Assembly (NCBI RefSeq): GCF_004345705.1
Contig: NZ_SLWV01000003.1
Span: 1 to 64,000, forward strand
DNA: 64,000 bases
Direction: 5' to 3'
From: Marinisporobacter balticus
GTDB taxonomy: Bacteria > Bacillota > Clostridia > Peptostreptococcales > Thermotaleaceae
Part shown: positions 59,838 to 64,000 of the stretch, in pieces
Layout: each line of letters begins with the position of its first letter
Position numbering within the stretch: position 1 is the stretch's first letter
The notes under the pieces: model-generated
The model's input: only the letters and a program-made list of their open reading frames with translations
Databases searched by the model: none
Told to the model about the DNA's origin: nothing
Translations under genes and position numbers: made by a program

Positions 59838-60170
59838 ATGATTAAAATCCATATTTATCGAGATCATCATAAAAATATAGCAGAATATTTAGTAGAGGGA
59901 CATGCGTATGCTGCTGAACCGGGTAGTGATATTGTATGTGCAAGTATTTCTGTGCTTGCTCAGACTACATTATTGGCACTATATGAATTGCTTTCTATTG
60001 ATGTGATATATGAAATAAAAGATGGCCGGTTATATTGTAAATTACCAGAAGCTCTTTCGACGGATATTAGAGAAAAAGCGAATTTAATTCTTGATACAAT
60101 GATCATTGGTATAAAAGGAACGCAAGGTATGTATAAAGAGTTTATAGAGTTTTATGACGAGGAGGTGTAG
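59838..60170 (+). CDS. prp: Ribosomal-processing cysteine protease Prp
   Basis: Prp (YsxB) removes the N-terminal extension of ribosomal protein L27. The 110-residue protein has the catalytic pair H22 (in VEGHAYA) and C34 (in SDIVCASISVLAQT), at the same numbers as in the Staphylococcus enzyme. The ribosome binding site is weak (AAGGTTG). It is placed between rplU and rpmA, and the rpmA product carries a matching cleavage site. Confidence 0.95.
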   Translation: MIKIHIYRDHHKNIAEYLVEGHAYAAEPGSDIVCASISVLAQTTLLALYELLSIDVIYEIKDGRLYCKLPEALSTDIREKANLILDTMIIGIKGTQGMYKEFIEFYDEEV

Positions 60171-60473
60171 ATGATGTTATTCAATATAAACCTTCAACTA
60201 TTTGCTAGTAAAAAAGGAGTAGGTAGTTCTAAGAATGGTAGAGATAGTGAATCTAAAAGATTAGGTGTGAAACGTGCAGACGGACAATTTGTTAGCGGTG
60301 GAAGCATTCTAGTGCGTCAAAGAGGAACAAAAATCCATCCTGGGAACAATGTAGGAAGAGGTGGAGACGATACGCTTTTTGCAAAAGTGGATGGCGTAGT
60401 GAAGTTTGAAAGAAAAGGAAAAGACAAGAAACAAGTAAGTGTATATGCAAAAGAAGTAGCAGCTGCAGAGTAA
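60171..60473 (+). CDS. rpmA: 50S ribosomal protein L27 with cleavable N-terminal extension
   Basis: The 100-residue precursor starts MMLFNINLQLFASKKG. Residues 1-12 are the Firmicutes-type extension, with LQLFA before SKKG closely matching the LQFFA/SKKG site cleaved by Prp. Mature L27 (KGVGSSKNGRDSESKRLGVK and HPGNNVGRGGDDTLF) reaches towards the peptidyl transferase centre. GAGGAGGTG, which includes the end of prp, precedes the ATG. An ATG at 60174 is an alternative start. Confidence 0.97.
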   Translation: MMLFNINLQLFASKKGVGSSKNGRDSESKRLGVKRADGQFVSGGSILVRQRGTKIHPGNNVGRGGDDTLFAKVDGVVKFERKGKDKKQVSVYAKEVAAAE

Positions 60474-60477
60474 GTAT

Positions 60478-60509
60478 TTAAACCCATGCTTTAAAGCATG
60501 GGTTTTATA
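60478..60509 (+). terminator. Terminator after rpmA
   Basis: AAACCCATGCT (60480-60490) pairs with AGCATGGGTTT (60495-60505) around a 4-base loop, followed by TATAG. The rest of the stretch to obg (60510-60682) is AT-rich with nothing recognised. Confidence 0.8.
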
Positions 60510-60682
60510 GTACATAAAAAATAAATGAGATCGCGGCTCTTATTTTAAATTGAGAAAGGTTGCAGTTTTGCAAAGAACAGGTAAATAATAAATGAAGATT
60601 AGGAAATAATAAAAATAAATATCATATTCATTGGGTTAATTATTTTTTTCATATTCCTAAATATATATTTAAGGGTGATAAT

Positions 60683-61960
60683 ATGTTTGTAGATAAAGCC
60701 AAAATTTTTGTGAAGAGTGGAAAAGGTGGAGATGGTTGTGTATCTTTTCGTAGAGAGAAATATATCCCAGCAGGTGGTCCTGATGGTGGGGATGGTGGAC
60801 GCGGTGGAAGTGTAATTTTTGAAGCCGATGAGGGCTTAAGAACCCTAATGGATTTTCGATATAAGAATAAATATATTGCAATGAATGGAGAAAATGGAAA
60901 AGCAAAGAAAATGTTTGGAAAAGATGCAGAAGATCTAATTATAAAAGTGCCACCAGGTACCATCATTAGAGATGAAAAAACAAATCTTGTTATTGCGGAC
61001 TTAATAGCGCATGAACAGCGTACAATTGTTGCAAAGGGTGGAAAAGGTGGAAAGGGAAATGTCCATTTTAAAACTGCTACAAGGCAGGCGCCTAATTTTG
61101 CTGAAGGTGGAAATACCGCACAAGAAAAATCCATTATTTTAGAACTGAAATTACTTGCAGATGTAGGACTTGTGGGTTTTCCAAATGTAGGGAAATCTAC
61201 GATTTTAGCCACTGTAACGAGTGCAAAGCCGAAAATTGCAAATTATCATTTTACCACCCTAACACCAAATCTTGGGGTCGTTGAAGTTGATAAAAAAAGT
61301 TTTGTATTAGCAGATATTCCAGGTCTTATTGAAGGGGCCCATAAGGGAATCGGTTTAGGACTAGAATTTTTAAGACATATTGAAAGAACCAAACTACTTG
61401 TACATGTTGTAGATATTTCGGGAATTGAAGGTAGAGATCCTTATGATGACTTTAATAAAATCAATGATGAATTAAAGCAGTACACTGAAAGACTTTCTAA
61501 AAAACATCAAGTGGTGGTAGCAAACAAGATAGATTTAATGCAATCAGAAGAAGTTTTCAAATCTTTTGAAGCACAAATAAATAAGCTAGGATACGAAGTA
61601 TTTTCAATATCAGCTGCTACAGGGAAAGGCTTAAAAGAATTACTACGATACATTGCAAAAGCTTTAGATGAGATTAAAGAAGAACCATTCATAGAAGAGG
61701 AAGAGAAATACAAATATTATACAATAGAAGACAATGACAACAATGAAATCATTGTTCGAAAAGAAAATGAGTATTACGTATTAGAAGGAAAACGAATTGA
61801 AAAGCTTTTTTATTCAACGAATTTTGAGGATATGGATTCGCTAAGATATTTCCAAAATTTCCTTGTTAAAAGAGGCATTGTGGAAAAGTTAAATGAATTA
61901 GGCATTGAAGATGGAGATATAGTAAAAATATTTGATTTTGAATTTGAATTTTATAATTAA
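60683..61960 (+). CDS. obg: Obg GTPase (CgtA)
   Basis: Obg is an essential GTPase linked to 50S assembly, stress response and sporulation entry. The 425-residue protein has the glycine-rich Obg fold (residues 1 to about 158, with FVKSGKGGDGCVSFRREKY), the G domain with G1 GFPNVGKST (165-173), ADIPGLIEGAHKGIGLG and NKIDLM, and a C-terminal OCT domain (from about 340). AAGGGTG precedes the ATG. The rplU-rpmA-obg order is widely conserved. Confidence 0.97.
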   Translation: MFVDKAKIFVKSGKGGDGCVSFRREKYIPAGGPDGGDGGRGGSVIFEADEGLRTLMDFRYKNKYIAMNGENGKAKKMFGKDAEDLIIKVPPGTIIRDEKTNLVIADLIAHEQRTIVAKGGKGGKGNVHFKTATRQAPNFAEGGNTAQEKSIILELKLLADVGLVGFPNVGKSTILATVTSAKPKIANYHFTTLTPNLGVVEVDKKSFVLADIPGLIEGAHKGIGLGLEFLRHIERTKLLVHVVDISGIEGRDPYDDFNKINDELKQYTERLSKKHQVVVANKIDLMQSEEVFKSFEAQINKLGYEVFSISAATGKGLKELLRYIAKALDEIKEEPFIEEEEKYKYYTIEDNDNNEIIVRKENEYYVLEGKRIEKLFYSTNFEDMDSLRYFQNFLVKRGIVEKLNELGIEDGDIVKIFDFEFEFYN

Positions 61961-61981
61961 AAGTATAAAATGGAGGTTTCA

Positions 61982-62290
61982 ATGGAAAGAGTAGATTTGT
62001 TAACAGGAAAACAAAGAAGTTATTTAAGAGGATTAGCAAACAATATAAAGCCAATCACACAAATTGGGAAAAGCGGCATAACTGAAAGTTTTATTAAACA
62101 ATTAGATGATGCCCTTGAAGCACGAGAACTCATTAAGATACATGTACTTGAAAACAGTCTTCTTGACACGAAAAAAACAGCCAATGAAGTGGCGAAGAAA
62201 ACAAGAGCTGAATTTATTCAGGCCATTGGCAATAAATTCGTTATATATAGAAAATCTAAAGAAAATCCCAAAATAGAAATACCCAGATAA
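61982..62290 (+). CDS. YhbY-family ribosome assembly RNA-binding protein
   Basis: The 102-residue protein has the CRM-type RNA-binding fold with LTGKQRSYLRGLANNIKPIT, QIGKSGITESFIKQLDDAL and the loop ELIKIHVL. YhbY associates with pre-50S particles. The ATG at 61982 is 7 bases after TGGAGG; the ATG at 61970 overlaps that site. It lies 21 bases after obg and ends with a good terminator. Confidence 0.93.
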   Translation: MERVDLLTGKQRSYLRGLANNIKPITQIGKSGITESFIKQLDDALEARELIKIHVLENSLLDTKKTANEVAKKTRAEFIQAIGNKFVIYRKSKENPKIEIPR

Positions 62291-62300
62291 TCCATATATA

Positions 62301-62330
62301 TAAAAAATCGAGTATTTGCTCGATTTTTTG
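62301..62330 (+). terminator. Terminator after yhbY
   Basis: AAAAAATCGAG (62302-62312) pairs with CTCGATTTTTT (62319-62329) around a 6-base loop. Confidence 0.92.
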
Positions 62331-62372
62331 CATATATGGTATTTCATTGCATATGAAATAACTTGATTGTTA

Positions 62373-62400
62373 TTGTCAAAATTTGATAATCATATATAAT
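62373..62400 (+). promoter_or_regulatory. Sigma-A promoter of nadD-yqeK
   Basis: TTGTCA (62373-62378), 16 bases, perfect TATAAT (62395-62400). Confidence 0.75.
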
Positions 62401-62458
62401 ATAGTTACGAAATAAACAATAAATATTATTTTTATGTGACATTTTGGAGGGAATGAAC

Positions 62459-63109
62459 ATGTCGATTACAAGTCCGTTAGATCTAAGCAATAAATCAAGT
62501 AAAGTATCAAAGGTAGGCGTTATGGGGGGAACATTTGACCCCATTCATTATGGGCATTTGGTTATTGCAGAACAAATTCGATGTGAATATGAGCTTGAAA
62601 AAGTAATTTTCATTCCTGCAGGAATACCACCGCACAAATCAAATGTGCGTGTAACAGATAGGAAAGATAGGTATTTGATGACACTTTTAGCTACCATTAC
62701 AAACCCCTATTTTGAGGTATCTAGAATTGAACTAGATAGTAATGAAATTTCTTATACAATTCATACAATCCAAAAACTGAAAAAGATTTATGGGAAAGAT
62801 ACAGAATTACATTTTATTACAGGTGCAGATGCAATCTGTGAACTAGATACATGGAAAGACGTGGAAAACCTTTCCAAATTATGTACATTCATAGCAGCTA
62901 CAAGACCAGGTCTTGAAAATTCACAAGTTGATGAAAAAATTGAAACATTAAAATGGAAATACAATACATCTATTAAAAAGATCAAGCTACCTGCGTTAGC
63001 TATATCTTCAACAGACATAAGAAACAGAATAAGGGAAGGCCAATCTGTAAAATATTTATTACCCGAGCCTGTAGAATATTATATACACAAGAATAACGTG
63101 TATGTGTAA
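62459..63109 (+). CDS. nadD: Nicotinate-nucleotide adenylyltransferase
   Basis: NadD adenylates nicotinate mononucleotide in NAD synthesis. The 216-residue protein has GGTFDPIHYGH (residues 23-33), PPHKSN, SYTIHTI, FITGADAICEL and the C-terminal ISSTDIRNRI motif. It carries about 18 extra N-terminal residues (rich in Ser and Lys) before the usual family start. The ATG at 62459 is 7 bases after TTGGAGGGA. A more internal start with a matching ribosome binding site is not visible, so the extension is probably translated. Confidence 0.95.
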   Translation: MSITSPLDLSNKSSKVSKVGVMGGTFDPIHYGHLVIAEQIRCEYELEKVIFIPAGIPPHKSNVRVTDRKDRYLMTLLATITNPYFEVSRIELDSNEISYTIHTIQKLKKIYGKDTELHFITGADAICELDTWKDVENLSKLCTFIAATRPGLENSQVDEKIETLKWKYNTSIKKIKLPALAISSTDIRNRIREGQSVKYLLPEPVEYYIHKNNVYV

Positions 63110-63122
63110 AGAGGTGTAAGTA

Positions 63123-63689
63123 TTGCTGCATATAGAAAAAATGAAAGAGATTTTAAAAGATCGATTGACTGAAAAAAGATATATACATTCTTTAGGTGTA
63201 CAAGAATCTGCTATAAAACTTGCAAAAATTTATAATGTATCTATTGAAAAGGCAAGTATAGCAGCATTAGTCCATGACTGTGCAAAAGATCTAAGTGAAG
63301 ATATGTTATTGAATTATGCAAAGCAGTTTGATATACTAGTGGATAGTGTGGAAAGTCATCAAATAGGATTATTACATGGGTGTGTTGGAGCTGAACTTGT
63401 AAAAATAGAATTTGGTATTGAAGATAGTGAAATTATAAACGCAATTCGTTTTCATACAACAGGGAAAGAAAATATGACGATCCTTGAGAAAATTATCTAT
63501 TTGGCAGATTATATTGAACCAAATAGAAGTTTTAATGGTGTAGACCAGTTAAGGAAAACAGCTTTATCCAATTTAGATAAAGCTGTTATAATGGCTTTTG
63601 ACAAAACGATCAATTATGTAATACAAAAAGGTGAATTACTGCATCCAACTACGATTGTTGCAAGAAATTTTCTGCTATTACAGACATAA
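63123..63689 (+). CDS. yqeK: YqeK-type HD-domain diadenosine tetraphosphatase
   Basis: The 188-residue HD-domain hydrolase belongs to the YqeK family, which symmetrically cleaves Ap4A to ADP. Metal ligands are seen at H22 (RYIHSLGVQE), H51-D52 (LVHDCAKDL) and in GLLHGCVGAELVK and IRFHTTGKENM. A TTG start follows GAGGTGTAAGTA. The gene order nadD-yqeK-LCP-rsfS is common in Clostridia; the LCP gene follows here. Confidence 0.94.
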   Translation: MLHIEKMKEILKDRLTEKRYIHSLGVQESAIKLAKIYNVSIEKASIAALVHDCAKDLSEDMLLNYAKQFDILVDSVESHQIGLLHGCVGAELVKIEFGIEDSEIINAIRFHTTGKENMTILEKIIYLADYIEPNRSFNGVDQLRKTALSNLDKAVIMAFDKTINYVIQKGELLHPTTIVARNFLLLQT

Positions 63690-63711
63690 TGATTTTTATA
63701 GGAGTGAGATG

Positions 63712-64000
63712 ATGAAAAAATTTTTAAAAGTGCTAGCTATAGCATTTGCTTGTTTTGCTATTGTTATGACTACTGGAATGTATATATTTTTGAATAGCTT
63801 AGGTAAGGCAGATCCGTTACAATCAGGTAGTGAAGATCCGTTACCACAAAAAAAAGAAAGAGTGAATGTATTAGTTGTAGGGGTAGATGCAAAAGATGAT
63901 AAGAGCGCTAAAACGGCTAGAACTGATACAATGATGCTAGCAACTTTTGATCCTAATACAAAAAAAGTAGATGTTATTTCTATTCCAAGAGATACAAGGG
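63712..64000 (+). CDS. LytR-CpsA-Psr (LCP) family protein, N-terminal part
   Basis: The frame is open to the window edge (96 codons). The protein starts MKKFLKVLAIAFACFAIVMT with one N-terminal membrane segment, then an extracellular linker (residues about 32-52). The LCP core begins with RVNVLVVGVDAKD, ARTDTMMLATFDP and VDVISIPRDTR; the RTDTMML and IPRDT runs are the LCP signature. LCP proteins transfer teichoic acids or other glycopolymers from lipid carriers to peptidoglycan. The ATG at 63712 follows GGAGTG by 6-7 bases; an ATG at 63709 is an alternative. Confidence 0.93.
   Translation, partial: MKKFLKVLAIAFACFAIVMTTGMYIFLNSLGKADPLQSGSEDPLPQKKERVNVLVVGVDAKDDKSAKTARTDTMMLATFDPNTKKVDVISIPRDTR

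Noticed and set aside
60510..60682. Possible leader element before obg (GATCGCGGCTC, then TTGCAGTTTTGCAA)
   Set aside because: No known RNA family pattern could be matched and the only stem is a few base pairs long.
60649..61212. 187-codon minus-strand ORF rich in proline
   Set aside because: It is the reverse complement of the glycine-rich Obg fold (GGN read backwards gives Pro codons).

Overview
This window looks like chromosomal core sequence from a low-GC, spore-forming, anaerobic member of the Clostridia (Firmicutes). The evidence is the AT-rich base composition, strong AGGAGG-type ribosome binding sites, three sporulation genes (spoIVA, an alpha/beta-type SASP gene and ylbJ), acetate kinase, the FapR/FabK-type fatty acid cluster, PASTA kinase PrkC with phosphatase Stp, RemA, SepF, DivIVA, RqcH and zinc-binding L28 and L32. 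A species cannot be named from the sequence alone. No CRISPR array, prophage, plasmid or rRNA gene was seen. The only mobile DNA is the left-edge insertion element.

Layout. 1-504: end of an IS1634-like element that has cut gpsA; only the last 76 codons of gpsA survive beside spoIVA. 505-3713: spoIVA, tRNA-Pro(GGG) and an unrecognised protein. 3754-4607 (minus): riboflavin transporter ribU under an FMN riboswitch. 4908-5188: a YdbC/PC4-like protein followed by two interlocking inverted repeats with pseudoknot geometry. 5414-9418: division cluster (HlyD-like protein, yggS, sepF, yggT, ylmH, divIVA). 9543-13453: mtnN, DUF5665, a DksA-like protein, lspA, rluD, pyrR. 13477-15261 (minus): rqcH. 15562-18799: yicC, remA, gmk, rpoZ, coaBC. 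18876-29904: priA, def, fmt, DUF116, rsmB, stp, prkC, rsgA, rpe, thiN. 30003-35221: two tiny membrane ORFs, rpmB (minus), yloU, fakA-like, recG, SASP. 35500-41005: rsmD, coaD, a coiled-coil protein, ylbJ and tmcAL (minus), ackA. 41089-48791: yceD, rpmF, then fapR-plsX-fabH-fabK-fabD-fabG-acpP-fabF. 48948-59388: rnc, an Elp3-like radical SAM protein, smc, ftsY, ylxM, ffh, rpsP, khpA, rimM, trmD. 59513-64000: rplU, prp, rpmA, obg, yhbY, nadD, yqeK and the start of an LCP-family gene.

How it works together. Most genes serve translation and its quality control, protein targeting (ftsY, ffh, ylxM), replication and segregation (priA, recG, smc), division and envelope (sepF, divIVA, lspA, LCP), cofactors (coaBC, coaD, nadD, thiN, ribU) and lipid synthesis (the fab cluster, plsX, fakA-like). 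Transcription units are marked by many hairpin terminators and several near-consensus sigma-A promoters; the clearest are at 2595-2622, 41030-41058, 55616-55644 and 62373-62400. A FapR-like operator lies just downstream of the fapR promoter, an L21 leader precedes rplU, and L27 carries the N-terminal extension that the adjacent Prp protease is expected to remove.

The most interesting points are the IS-disrupted gpsA, the pseudoknot-like element after ydbC, two tandem tiny membrane ORFs where Bacillus carries spoVM, missing syntenic genes (rlmN after rsmB, rplS after trmD), and the HlyD-like protein in the division cluster. No clearly new multi-gene system was found; this is mainly a housekeeping region.
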